Below are positions 10,378 to 21,140 of a DNA stretch of 64,000 nucleotides, one piece after another. Location: assembly GCA_033239005.1 (NCBI GenBank), contig BSQZ01000028.1:7879411-7943410 (forward strand). The letters run 5' to 3'. Each line of letters starts with the position of its first letter. Position 1 is the first letter of the stretch. This DNA comes from Lamellibrachia satsuma (Eukaryota > Annelida > Polychaeta > Sabellida > Siboglinidae). Made by a program: the position numbers and the translations under genes. The notes beneath the pieces are model-generated. The model was not told the DNA's origin. It ran no database searches and saw only the letters and a program-made list of their open reading frames with translations.

Positions 10378-12288
10378 CTGCAACAGAAGTATTATCATAA
10401 ATGACTACAGTATCACTTGACAGGTGACGAATTACTGTCTGAGCTGCAACAGAAGTATCATCATAAATGACTACAGTATCACTTGACAGGTGACGAATTA
10501 CTGTCTGAGCTGCAACAGAAGTATCATCATAAATGACTACAGTATCACTTGACAGGTGACGAATTACTGTCTGAGCTGCAACAGAAGTATCGTCATAAAT
10601 GACTACAGTATCACTTGACAGGTGACGAATTACTGTCTGAGCTGCAACAGAAGTATCGTCATAAATGACTACAGTATCACTTGACAGGTGACGAATTACT
10701 GTGTGAGCTGCAACAGAAGTATCGTCATAAATGACTACAGTATCACTTGACAGGTGACGAATTACTGTGTGAGCTGCAACAGAAGTATCGTCATAAATGA
10801 CTACAGTATCACTTGACAGGTGACGAATTACTGTGTGAGCTGCAACAGAAGTATCGTCATAAATGACTACAGTATCACTTGACAGGTGACGAATTACTGT
10901 GTGAGCTGCAACAGAAGTATCGTCATAAATGACTACAGTATCACTTGACAGGTGACGAATTACTGTCTGAGCTGCAACAGAAGTATCGTCATAAATGACT
11001 ACAGTATCACTTGACAGGTGACGAATTACTGTCTGAGCTGCAACAGAAGTATCGTCATAAATGACTACAGTATCACTTGACAGGTGACGAATTACTGTCT
11101 GAGCTGCAACAGAAGTATCGTCATAAATGACTACAGTATCACTTGACAGGTGACGAATTACTGTCTGAGCTGCAACAGAAGTATCGTCATAAATGACTAC
11201 AGTATCACTTGACAGGTGACGAATTACTGTCTGAGCTGCAACAGAAGTATCGTCATAAATGACTACAGTATCACTTGACAGGTGACGAATTACTGTCTGA
11301 GCTGCAACAGAAGTATCATCATAAATGACTACAGTATCACTTGACAGGTGACGAATTACTGTCTGAGCTGCAACAGAAGTATCATCATAAATGACTACAG
11401 TATCACTTGACAGGTGACGAATTACTGTCTGAGCTGCAACAGAAGTATCATCATAAATGACTACAGTATCACTTGACAGGTGACGAATTACTGTCTGAGC
11501 TGCAACAGAAGTATCATCATAAATGACTACAGTATCACTTGACAGGTGACGAATTACTGTCTGAGCTGCAACAGAAGTATCATCATAAATGACTACAGTA
11601 TCACTTGACAGGTGACGAATTACTGTCTGAGCTGCAACAGAAGTATCATCATAAATGACTACAGTATCACTTGACAGGTGACGAATTACTGTCTGAGCTG
11701 CAACAGAAGTATCATCATAAATGACTACAGTATCACTTGACAGGTGACGAATTACTGCCGGAGCTGCAACAGAAGTATCATCATAAATGACTACAGTATC
11801 ACTTGACAGGTGACGAATTACTGTCTGAGCTGCAACAGAAGTATCATCATAAATGACTACAGTATCACTTGACAGGTGACGAATTACTGTCTGAGCTGCA
11901 ACAGAAGTATCATCATAACTGACTACAGTATCACTTGACAGGTGACGAATTACTGCCGGAGCTGCAACAGAAGTATCATCATAAATGACTACAGTATCAC
12001 TTGACAGGTGACGAATTACTGTCTGAGCTGCAACAGAAGTATCATCATAAATGACTACAGTATCACTTGACAGGTGACGAATTACTGTCTGAGCTGCAAC
12101 AGAAGTATCATCATAAATGACTACAGTATCACTTGACAGGTGACGAATTACTGTCTGAGCTGCAACAGAAGTATCATCATAAATGACTACAGTATCACTT
12201 GACAGGTGACGAATTACTGTCTGAGCTGCAACAGAAGTATCATCATAAATGACTACAGTATCACTTGACAGGTGACGAATTACGCAAC
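10378..12288. repeat. 66-bp minisatellite built from a 3' splice site and exon start, about 29 copies
   Basis: The unit is 66 bp. On the minus strand it reads gatactgtagtcatttatga, then tgatacttctgttgcag (intron-like part ending in a splice acceptor), then ctcagacagtaattcgtcac, ctgtcaagt (exon-like part). The exon at 10377-9655 begins ctccggcagtaattcatcac, ctgtcaagt directly after the same acceptor, so the unit spans the intron/exon border. Two internal units (near 11757 and 11955) carry the exon's own ccggca variant. Other variants run in blocks: catcat/cgtcat, and four successive units with ctgtgtgag. Because 66 is divisible by 3, the array is open over 676 codons, but that frame is not the exon frame and is not a gene. 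Confidence 0.97.
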
Positions 12289-12705
12289 AGTGTAAATAGA
12301 GCACCAGTGTACAGGGAGTGCCAGTGTAAGGAGGCACCAGTGTACAGAAAGCATCACAGTACACTGAAGCTTCTGAATAAAATGAGATTGGGACCGTGAC
12401 CCAGACAAATGGTGCACAACAACAAGCTCATAATGGGGAATGGTGCCACCGAGTATCAGCCAGAAACTAAGCAGAAACCATCAGATTTAAATACCTCCAC
12501 TTAGTGGTCCAGTGCAACCATGTAGCCTGGAGCCTTGGGAAGATAAGCTAAGTCTGACTCTCACAGTGCACATGACTTAGATGTATGTTGAGTCAATGAA
12601 ATCATAGCTTCAAACACAGGAACAAGCTCCAGTTTCTGTTGAATGTTTGTCTTCAAACCTCATAATTATACTGGCTGCATACTTTCCACATGTGCAGCCT
12701 GTCCC
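12289..12705. other. Intron sequence without recognisable features
   Basis: A short degenerate repeat (caccagtgtacag and variants, 12302-12360) abuts the 66-bp array. Otherwise I see nothing. Confidence 0.5.
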
Positions 12706-12900
12706 CAGGGTTGGCATGTAACGAAGTAAAAGTACTTCGTTACAATACTTGAGTAGTTATTTCAAGTAATTGGCATGTAACGAAGTAGAATTTTGACTAA
12801 ATACTTTTTACTTGTAACGAAGTAGTTTTATGTAAAGTAACGCGACTTTTTACTCCGTTACTTTTATTTACTTCGCAATATATTTTCGTTACATTTTTTG
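12706..12900. mobile_element. hAT-like transposon end (one end only)
   Basis: The sequence starts CAGGGTTGG and continues with the palindrome gtaacgaagta(aaa)gtacttcgttac and several further taacgaagta/cgttac motifs. hAT elements of fish and invertebrates often begin CAGGG and have such subterminal inverted motifs. No matching second end or 8-bp duplication is evident before the arrays at 13066, so this is probably a truncated copy. Confidence 0.5.
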
Positions 12901-13065
12901 CGAAACCGCTGCTGCTGGTGCCGGTGGCGATCCACCGTCAACGACATTTAAAAAACCGTTCATAATCGCCAGGCCAATAGCTATTAATATCATTCAATAG
13001 CATGCCAGTTCGCGATCACATTTGCATGCGTACCTCTCTTCGGGAAATCGACGCAACCCCTGTTT

Positions 13066-13425
13066 TATTGCATCGTCTCTTGGGACAACTCTTCTCTACC
13101 CCCTTGTCTCCTGGGACAACCCTTCCCTACCCATAGTGCCCCCTGTCTCCTGGGACAACCCTTCTCTACCCCCTGGTGCCCCTGTCTCTTGGGACAACCC
13201 TTCTCTACCCCGTTGTCTCCTGGGACAACCCTTCCCTACCCATAGAGAGGGGTAGAGAAGGGTTGTCCCAGGAGACAGGGGGCACTATGGGTAGGGAAGG
13301 GTTGTCCCAGGAGACAAGGGGGTAGAGAAGAGTTGTCCCAAGAGACAGGGGCACCAGGGGGTAGAGAAGGGTTGTCCCAAGAGACTGGTGCACTAGGGGG
13401 GTAGAGAAGGGTTGTCCCAAGATAT
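13066..13425. repeat. Minisatellite folded into a perfect 98-bp inverted repeat
   Basis: The unit contains tgggacaacccttctctacc in the left half and its complement in the right half. Bases 13075-13172 are an exact reverse complement of 13249-13346 (98 of 98 by eye), with a 76-bp spacer made of the same unit. The whole can fold as a long hairpin. Confidence 0.92.
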
Positions 13426-13446
13426 ATATATATATATATATATATC
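13423..13446. repeat. (TA)n microsatellite
   Basis: A run of alternating AT joins the inverted repeat to the 45-bp array. Confidence 0.9.
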
Positions 13447-13457
13447 TCTGATATATA

Positions 13458-13881
13458 TTTATAGTAGCGGTCTCACGGATACGAACCGAAGTGACTGTAC
13501 CATTTATAGTAGCGGTCTCACGGATACGAACCGAAGTGACTGTACCATTTATAGTAGCGGTCTCAGGGATACGAACCGAAGTGACTGTACCATTTATAGT
13601 AGCGGTCTCACGGATACGAACTGAAGTGACTGTACCATTTATAGTAGCGGTCTCAGGGATACGAACTGAAGTGACTGTACCATTTATAGTAGCGGTCTCA
13701 GGGATACGAACTGAAGTGACTGTACCATTTATAGTAGCGGTCTCAGGGATACGAACTGAACTGACTGTACCATTTATAGTAGCGGTCTCACGGATACGAA
13801 CTGAAGTGACTGTACCATTTATAGCAGCGGTCTCAGGGATACGAACTGAAGTGACTGTACCATTTATAGTAGTGGTCTCAG
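13458..13881. repeat. 45-bp minisatellite, about 9.5 copies
   Basis: The unit is tagtagcggtctcacggata, cgaaccgaagtgactgtacc, attta. Variable sites are cac/cag, accgaa/actgaa and one gaactgac. The 45-bp length keeps long frames open on both strands, but these are not genes. Confidence 0.95.
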
Positions 13882-14699
13882 GCCAAAGTTTTTTATTTTT
13901 AGGTTTATGAATTTTTACAGTCATGTGTAACAGGACAGGAGGGAAAAATGTGTCACTATCATATAAAACACACATAAAACACCAGTGCCCTGGGGTGAAA
14001 AAGAGAGCAGAGAGATGAAGGGGGAAAGGGTTAATGAAGGTCAGTTGTTTTTAAAAGTTTTTGTATGGAGTTTTTAAGATAATTTAACCATCTCTTCACA
14101 TATTGTATTCCATATTAATAACATTTACAGTGTTTAATTTATTTGGTTGTTACAAGGTTTAAAAAAAAAATGTTATGTAAAAAATAGCCACAACATGGGA
14201 AATTATTTCATTTTGACAAAATCGCCAAATAAATAAATGACATACATATAAGTATGACGGTGTCACTGATAACGTTAAGATAGATTTTGGTTAACATAAA
14301 CGAATTACCTCTGCTACACAACTGTGAATAAATTACCTCTGCTACACCACTGTGAATGAATTACCTCTGCTACACCACTGTGAATGAATTTGTGTACTTT
14401 TGTCATTATATATTGTTCCAATGTTAATTGTGAATTAAATAAATAAACAAAATGAATAAATGGATGCTATATGTTTGTAAATGGCAACATTTTGCTAATA
14501 ATTTATGTCCCCAAGACAATAACCCTCCCCCTACAGTTTGGTGTTCTCTGATTTGATGGACAGGTAATGGATGACCCAACCATTCTCCAACTAAGAATGC
14601 TAATTGCCTAACAATGGTGACTCTCTCAATTGGCTATTGTGGATTGCCTTTCCCTATAAAAAGAACACAATCAGTAGGTGTTAATCACTTGCATCTTAG
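13882..14699. other. AT-rich intronic sequence with a small tandem repeat
   Basis: Three copies of a 28-bp unit (aattacctctgctacaccac, tgtgaatg) lie at 14303-14390. I see no other gene or repeat apart from the promoter-like stretch listed separately. Confidence 0.5.
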
Positions 14700-14700
14700 C
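14629..14700 (+). promoter_or_regulatory. Promoter-like CCAAT/TATA arrangement (weak)
   Basis: An inverted CCAAT box (attgg at 14629), a TATAAAA at 14655 and a pyrimidine-rich possible start about 30 bp downstream precede the open frame at 14700-14906. It could be the promoter of an unidentified mobile element. It is judged from motifs alone, which occur often by chance in AT-rich DNA. Confidence 0.2.
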
Positions 14701-14906
14701 ATAGCTATCACAATGGCACAGTACAATTCAAGGAAGAACTCTACAAATGGTTTCAAATATGTCAAAAACATCTAATTCCAAAAGTAGAATATTTCAGTGC
14801 TATAGAACAACTCAAGCTTGTGACAACTGACGAATCTCCGAAGTCACACCATAGATACTACAATACTCAGCAAGTACCAATTTTTATTTGTAGTTTCTTA
14901 TGCTGA
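14700..14906 (+). other. Unidentified 68-codon open frame lacking a fitting ATG
   Basis: The frame reads NGTVQFKEELYKWFQICQKH, then LIPKVEYFSAIEQLKLV and HHRYYNTQQV. Composition is protein-like (alternating hydrophobic and charged residues) and unlike the surrounding AT-rich DNA. It could be an exon (acceptor-like ggcacag at 14716-14722, donor-like CAA|GTACCA near 14875) or a decayed transposon fragment. I do not recognise the family. Confidence 0.25.
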
Positions 14907-15639
14907 ACATTGTTTCTTGGTTTTAAGTGTGAGAAATTTACCAGACATTTCTAAATTTGAGGGGTAAATAGTAGTCCATTTAATCAATTCAAATATTCCA
15001 ACCTACAATAAATGAGGTATGGGTGGAAATATAATTGAATTCTCTTCCAAATGCGCCATTGCTAACATGTAATTATGCAGTAATGACATCATCACCAAAA
15101 TTATGTCATACAAAATGATTCCACAGCCCCAGGCCAGCCAGGTGAAAACCCCCCACCTTGGGAATTTCTACCACAAAATTTTTGAAGAAGCTTAATATCA
15201 GACACATGCAATTTTGGTGGCTTGCACAACATGATGTGGTTTCATTTTGGTTTGGTAATGGTGACATTTCACACCTTCATTCATTAATCTGCACATTGAA
15301 GCCACATACGTAATTCCCTTCAAAGATTTTCTCAGTTAGAAGTCCCAAGTTAATCTCCACCACAGTTGTATTGAATACCAATTCAAGCCTTAATTCTATA
15401 TTTTTAGAATAAAAATATGTATTTACGAATAACATGGGCTATGCCAAAGTTGCTCGACAAAAAAAAAACAAACGTTGACCTATCAATGCACTGTCCCACC
15501 ACCCCTACTGATCTCACTGCTGGTAATCCGAGATGCACCCTCTTCCTACTTGGCTATGAGGATTTTCCTGTTATAGGTTATCTCTTTCTAGCAGGGCAGG
15601 AAGGAGGGTAATATGGACGAAGCACCAGAGCAAGGTAAG
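14907..15639. other. AT-rich intronic sequence
   Basis: No gene recognised. A short stretch at 15612-15634 has ATG, MDEAPEQ and then a consensus donor CAAG|GTAAGT on the plus strand, preceded by an acceptor-like tttctag. It could be a small exon but nothing else supports it. Confidence 0.35.
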
Positions 15640-16034
15640 TATGTTACCATAACAAATTCTGAAACTTCTTTCCTGCCGTTGTCATCATCTCATTGACATG
15701 CTGGTCGAGTTTTGTCAAAATCACATATTTCTAACTCTTAAAACGGCTGAACATGCCATACCCATCAATATTTACCAATTTCTGCATAAATTACTACGCA
15801 CAAGTGCCTTGTGGCGAAAAAATTGCCAAAAATCCTTCCACCTATTTAAATCATCTAAAAATCTACGGTTACACTGCTAACAATAATAAACATGTTCTAT
15901 CAGCAAACTTGCCAATGTGTCTGCTAAAATGCAGTTATGTCAGATGATATGATTTTTTTAAATTACACATCTAAAATTACTGTGCCCTACATTCATCTGT
16001 AACACACCAGGAAGCCTAACTGAGGCATGATCCC
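15640..16034. repeat. Direct repeat, copy 1 (about 390 bp)
   Basis: This is homologous in the same orientation to 17783-18133, about 90% identical by eye. The two copies share ctgaacatgccatacc, ttctgcataaattactacgc and gttatgtcagatgatatgat. Copy 1 has 36 extra bases near 15693-15728. The copies lie just downstream (minus strand) of the DIRS tyrosine-recombinase remnant and may be its terminal repeats. Overlapping small frames are not genes. Confidence 0.85.
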
Positions 16035-17782
16035 AAATAGGGAAGCTTTTTTCTGCGAAAGTGTCAAATTTTATATCATGTTGCAGCACAATGTATATGT
16101 AAACCCATTATAGAATACTCCTGCTTGTCACGTCATTATTATTTGTTTCACAGCCAAATCAAAACAATGCCCTGCCCATAATAATAGCTGAAAACCAGTC
16201 ACATAATTTAATTATAGGTAAATTTTTACACTTGATAAATCACAGACCATGTACACTAGATTTCTAGAGCATTGTGAACCAATGAAACCTACTTACTGTT
16301 TCTTTAAATATACCAACTACTTATTTTCAAATTAATATTTATATATTTGCTTGATTTGCAAATATGGCGCAACTTTGTCCGAAAAGTGACAATTTGTTAC
16401 ATTTAATAGGATTTTTAGTGAATTCCAATGTGTCAGACTTGTTAAATTTTATTGTTTATGTGACTGCTTTCATGCTTCTACTTGATCGGGTACATAGTGG
16501 ACTGCTTGATTTGGATACACCACCATAAAGGGGTGTCACATGACCAGATACCCGTTGCGGCCACGTTTGAAAATTCTGATCTACGCGATGCTTCCAATGG
16601 CTGTGACACAACCAACATACAACTATTCTGTCCAAATTTGTTACACAATATTACCAATGCACTGGGCCACAGAACACTTATCACCAATGACTATTCTGTT
16701 GCAAAATAGCTACCTGCTCCCTCACAAACTGGTGCCATAATCCCCTAATTTTGAGCAAATATCCATTTTGGTATCCGGTTTATACCATGCTATTCATGAT
16801 CGGTACTGCTGTCTGCATTTTCAAAGCAAACTATTCACTTTTCCTATCAACATGTGTCTTTGGGAATGGTTATATCTTCTGTAAACCACTTCGTAGTTAG
16901 GGTTAGCTAGGGAAGGGGTTAGCTAGAGATGGGGTTAGCTAGAGATGGGGTTAGCTACAGTTAGGCTTGCATACCGTCAACTCCATGTGTCTGTTCACTT
17001 ACAGAGAATTGCACACAACTTGACATCGGTATTGAGATGTGGTGAATAGACATTTATGAAAATGAATGTTGATTTCCCATGCAAAAATGTGCTTATTTTA
17101 TGCTTTTAGCTTACCATAAACTCTTTTGGGCAATTTTAGCAGACGAAAAAAAAAGGTGTTTATTAACAACTAAATATCTTATTAACCATCAAATAGCTTA
17201 ACATGTCAGCTGATGCACATCAAACTTTATAGCGCATCATTAAAATGTACATTTATTTGAATTTTTTTATATATAGTAGATAAGTTATAGGATACCTCCT
17301 AAAGGAGACGGTTACATAATTTAAACAATAGCGGTGCTTAACAAGTAATGCTCTTGTTGACTATATGGAATTAATAAAATTTATATAATAATATAATATT
17401 AACTATCCTGACATAGACAATGTTCTAAGTCAAACGCACGCAACATAAGGCAAGTTAGCAGCCGTTTTGATTTATTTGTGTGATTCTATGCTGGAGCATA
17501 TAACTGAGCCTATACACTGTCACTACACGACTGTATCCACATCTGAGTTGGCAATTAATGGCTCCATATTTAACAATTCTTCCTTTTGTGCAGCTTGTCC
17601 ACAATACACACTCATTGTTTGGTGACATACACACATTTTTATCAGTATATTTGTGATAAAAAACACTCCTCCATGACTGTTAGATGGCTACCGCATTTCC
17701 GTTGCAAGGGTGCCTATTTGGTTTCAGCCTACTGTTACGTTTCCCATTGGTGACCATGTTAACGTTTTGCACGATTATAAGA
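16035..17782. other. Sequence between the two direct repeats
   Basis: This is AT-rich with no convincing coding frame. A 16-bp unit (gttagctagagatggg) is repeated 4 times at 16902-16965. Short frames on both strands near 16480-16740 overlap each other and look fortuitous. Confidence 0.5.
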
Positions 17783-18133
17783 AAACGTGACCATCAAAAA
17801 TTCTGAAACTTCCTTCCTACCGTTGTCATCACATATTTCTAACTCTTTTAAAACAGCTGAACATGCCATACCCGTCAATATTTATAAATTTCTGCATAAA
17901 TTACTACGCACACATGCCTTGTGGCAAAAAACTGCCAAAAATCCTTCCGCCTATTTAAATCATCTAAAAATCCATGGTTACACTGCTAACATGTTCTACC
18001 AGCAAACTTGCCAATGTGTCTGCTCAAATGCAGTTATGTCAGATGATATGATTTTTTAAAAATTACACATATCTAAAATTACTGTGCTCTACATTCGTCT
18101 ATAACACACCAGGAAGTCTACCTGAGGCACGAT
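17783..18133. repeat. Direct repeat, copy 2 (about 350 bp)
   Basis: This is the second copy of the repeat at 15640-16034. It lacks the 36-bp segment of copy 1; the deletion sits at a short atca homology. Its right edge (gaggcacgatccc) runs into a 33-bp triplet at 18110-18212 with unit ctctacctctaacgtctaac, tgaggcatgatcc. Confidence 0.85.
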
Positions 18134-18179
18134 CCCTCTACCTCTAAAGTCTAACTGAGGCATGATCCCTCTACCTCTA

Positions 18180-18425
18180 ACGTCTAACTGAGGCATGATC
18201 CCTCTACCTCTAATGGTCTGTTGGCAGCAGAATTGTCTCCACAGCCACTATTGGTCCCAGGTGAATGAGATATGAGGAGTAGAGGGTCTTTAAGAAAAAA
18301 ATCTGTGAAAGTGTTATGACACCAGATACCAGCCCTCAGGATCTGGTCTGTGGAATGCTAGGGAAGCACCCATAGACTGCACCTGGTGTGCCTTAAACTG
18401 ATGGAACTGCAGGAGTGTAGAAACA
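18180..18425 (-). pseudogene. DIRS/Ngaro-type tyrosine recombinase, C-terminal part, dead
   Basis: Minus-strand frames read FKAHQVQSMGASLAFH, then, after a frameshift, DQILRAGIWCHNTFTDFFLK, then YLIHLGPIVAVET. In DIRS-type recombinases the corresponding segments are KAHQVRA, (V)L.AG.W....TFT.FYLRD and LGPVVAAQ. The catalytic Arg of HxxR is Gln here and the nucleophilic Tyr is Phe, so this copy cannot recombine. The rest of the gene continues at 20384, on the other side of an inserted CR1 element. Confidence 0.75.
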
Positions 18426-18439
18426 CACTGGAAATGTAG

Positions 18440-20276
18440 AAGACTACACCAACTACAAAGAGGCACTTAACCTAGCTACAACTGAAATTAGAAAATCTAA
18501 AAGAACCTTTGAAAAAAAATTGGCAGGTAATATAAAAAATGACAGCAAGAGTTTCTATGCTTATGTAAGGAGTAAACAGAAAGTTCGAGATAAGGTCGGA
18601 CCACTGGAAAGCAACAGTGAAAACATAATTTCAGATGGGTTCCAAATGGCAGAGGTCCTGAATGAGTATTTCAGCTCAGTTTTTACCACAGAAGATATCA
18701 GCTCACTTCCAGTTCCATTGACTAAATTTGAGGGCAATACATCAGAATATTTAGGGCAGTTATTTGTAACTCCTGAAATGATAGCAAAGAAAATTAAGAA
18801 GATGAAAGATAATAAATCACCTGGAGTTGATGGGATACCACCAAAACTGCTAAAGGAAATTGTTGATCAAATTAGTACACCACTTGCAAACTTATTTAAC
18901 TTGTCACTAGAAGAAGGAATAGTTCCATCAGAATGGAAAGAAGCAAACATCACGCCGTTGTTTAAGAAGGGATCGAGGAAGAAGCCAGAAAATTACAGAC
19001 CAGTGAGTTTAACATCAGTTGTATGTAAATTACTTGAAACATTAATTAGAGACCACATGGTGGAATTCCTCATAAAACATAAATTAATAAATACATCTCA
19101 ACATGGATTCCTAAAAGCAAGGTCATGTCTAACCAATCTCTTATGTTTTTTAGAAGAAATTACAAATTGGGTAGATCACGGGTCACCAGTGGATGTTGTC
19201 TACTTAGATTTTCAGAAAGCTTTCGATAAAGTGCCACATCAAAGATTGTTACTTAAACTAACAGCCCATGGTATAGGCAATGATGTAATCAACTGGATAG
19301 AAAAGTGGCTTACACACAGAAGACAGAGAGTAATAGTAGATGGTAAGATTTCAAACTGGAAATCTGTTTCGAGTGGGGTACCACAGGGATCAGTGTTAGG
19401 CCCTATACTGTTTTTAATATATATATAAATGATTTGGAGGATGACATATCTAGCAAAGTACTCAAATTTGCAGATTACACAAAAGTATTCAGAAAGGTTA
19501 CTAATGATACAGATAAACAAAGTTTACAGGATGATGTAGAAAAATTAGTTAAATGGTCAGAAAAATGGCAAATGTTATTCAATTTTGGGAAGTGTAAATG
19601 TATACACATAGGACATGGAAATATGGACGAGGAATATAAAATGGGGGATGCTGTACTAGGTAGAACCACACAAGAAAAGGATTTAGGAGTAACATTTAAT
19701 GCTGACATGAAAGTTTCAGAGCAATGTGGGATTGCTGCTTCGAAAGGAAATGAAATTCTAGGCCTAATTAGGAGAACTATCACGTATAAGGAGAAACATC
19801 TAATTGTACCCCTGTACAAAGCAATAGTTAGACCACATTTGGAATATTGTATTTAAGCATGGAGGCCATATCGTAAAAAAGACATAGATAAGTTAGAAAG
19901 AATACAACGAAGAGCAACTAAGATGATTCCAGAATAAAGAGACCTTAGTTACGAAAGTCGCTTATTACAATGTGGTTTGACAACACTAGAGACCAGGAGA
20001 CTAAGAGGAGACCAAATAGAAGTGTTTAAAATAGTGAATGGTTATGAGGATGTTGATAGGAATATGTTCTTCAAACTTAAAGAAGGCAGTAGAACCAGAG
20101 GACACAAAGCAGCATTAGTTAAGGAGCAGTGTAGGTTGGACATGAGAAAGTACTCATTCTCACAGAGGGTGATAAATGAATGGAACAAACTGCCAAACGA
20201 TTGTGTTAATGCTAGTAGTGTGAATATGTTTAAAAATAGAATTGACAGATATCTGATAAGGGCGGGCTACACATAG
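18440..20276 (+). pseudogene. CR1 ORF2 reverse transcriptase, broken
   Basis: An open frame (18440-19428) covers the RT fingers and palm with NKSPGVDGI, NYRPVSLTS, YLDFQKAFDKVPH (motif A) and GVPQGSVLGPILFLIYI (motif B). At about 19425 two extra bases in an atatata run shift the frame and create TAA. The following frame (19434-19856) has FADYTKVF where copy 1 has FADDTKLF, so the second catalytic aspartate of motif C is Tyr. A further TAA at 19854 and a stop near 19935 separate the thumb segment (19977-20276), which ends NMFKNRIDRYLIRAGYT. It is closely related to the copy at 180-4025. Confidence 0.9.
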
Positions 20277-20384
20277 GTGAGAAAATTGTTGGACTCTCGA
20301 TAAGCCAATGGCTTCCTTGTCCACTTGCCATCTGGAACTTGTTCGAGATGGCAATCTTGTTAAATCTTGTTAAATCTTGTTAAA
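18440..20384 (+). mobile_element. CR1-type LINE, 5'-truncated copy inserted in the DIRS recombinase gene
   Basis: The copy begins mid-ORF2 (homology with copy 1 starts near 18440) and ends with the 3' UTR ttggactctcgataagccaa, then about three cttgttaaat tail repeats. Both flanks are parts of one DIRS recombinase gene on the other strand. No clear target-site duplication is seen. 5' truncation is typical of LINE insertion. Confidence 0.88.
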
Positions 20385-21140
20385 GGTGACTATGCATAAC
20401 ATTCCATAATGGTTTTGCGGATCCAACTGGAGATTGTTGATGGAACAATATCTGATCTATGTCCTGGTTTGAAAGAGACAAAGAGAAGGCGTTTGTTCTC
20501 CCTCCATCACATCTTTCCAGGTAGAATCGCAAAGCTCGGACAGGGCACAGGAGACTGTCTTCGGCCGTCGCTCAAATGACTGTCCAGTGCTGGTTTAGTG
20601 CATGAAAGAACACATCTGGGGCCTTTGGCCACCACTTGTGTCTTTGACACTCATAGCGTAACCTGTGTCCAGCCAGCAGTCCACAGGAGACGGACATGTT
20701 CAAAAGCATGAATTTCACATCTCCGTTTGCCTGAGGCAAGGGCGATTAGAAAAACTGTCTTCCATGTTATCAGTTTGTCCTAAGGTTTGCTCAATGGCTC
20801 AAATGGAGGCTTCGTTAAAGCTGATAAAGCCAAGGCCAGATTCCACTCTGGGAGAAGACGTTGATATCTTCCTTATTCCAGTTCGATGTTTCGTAGCAAA
20901 GATTTTAATGATGGATTTTGCCCTACCTCAACATCAAAAGTGGCACAAAGGGTGCTGGCAATTGCCATTTTATACCCTTCAATGGTTGAAATTGCCAACT
21001 GCTACTCTGTGTGAAGGTGAAGGAGAAAACAGCCGAGAGTGGATTAACCTGTTGTGTGATGCACCAAGTAGAGAGTATGCTCCACTTGGACTCGTAGATT
21101 GCCAGAGTAGACTGAGGTCTAGAGGCATGTGAAGCAACAT
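20384..21140 (-). pseudogene. DIRS/Ngaro-type tyrosine recombinase, N-terminal and core part
   Basis: Minus-strand frames in order contain GFSVDVASHASRPQSTLAIY, ESKW (core-binding start, about 21140-21070), LLPEWNLALALSALTKPPFE (about 20860-20795), WKTVFLIALASGKRRCEIHA (catalytic domain with the first Arg, about 20760-20705), CPVRALRFYLERCDGG (about 20550) and STISSWIRKT (about 20440). This is the order in DIRS-type recombinases. Internal stops and frameshifts show decay. The gene stops abruptly at the CR1 tail and resumes at 18425. Confidence 0.8.

Noticed and set aside
10334..12364. 676-codon minus-strand open frame of 22-residue repeats as a protein
   Set aside because: The 66-bp minisatellite is divisible by 3 and lacks stops in this frame. 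The frame differs from the adjoining exon and each unit contains an intron-like half.
20665..21132. 155-codon plus-strand open frame as a gene
   Set aside because: It is antisense to the recognisable DIRS-type recombinase and has no domain.
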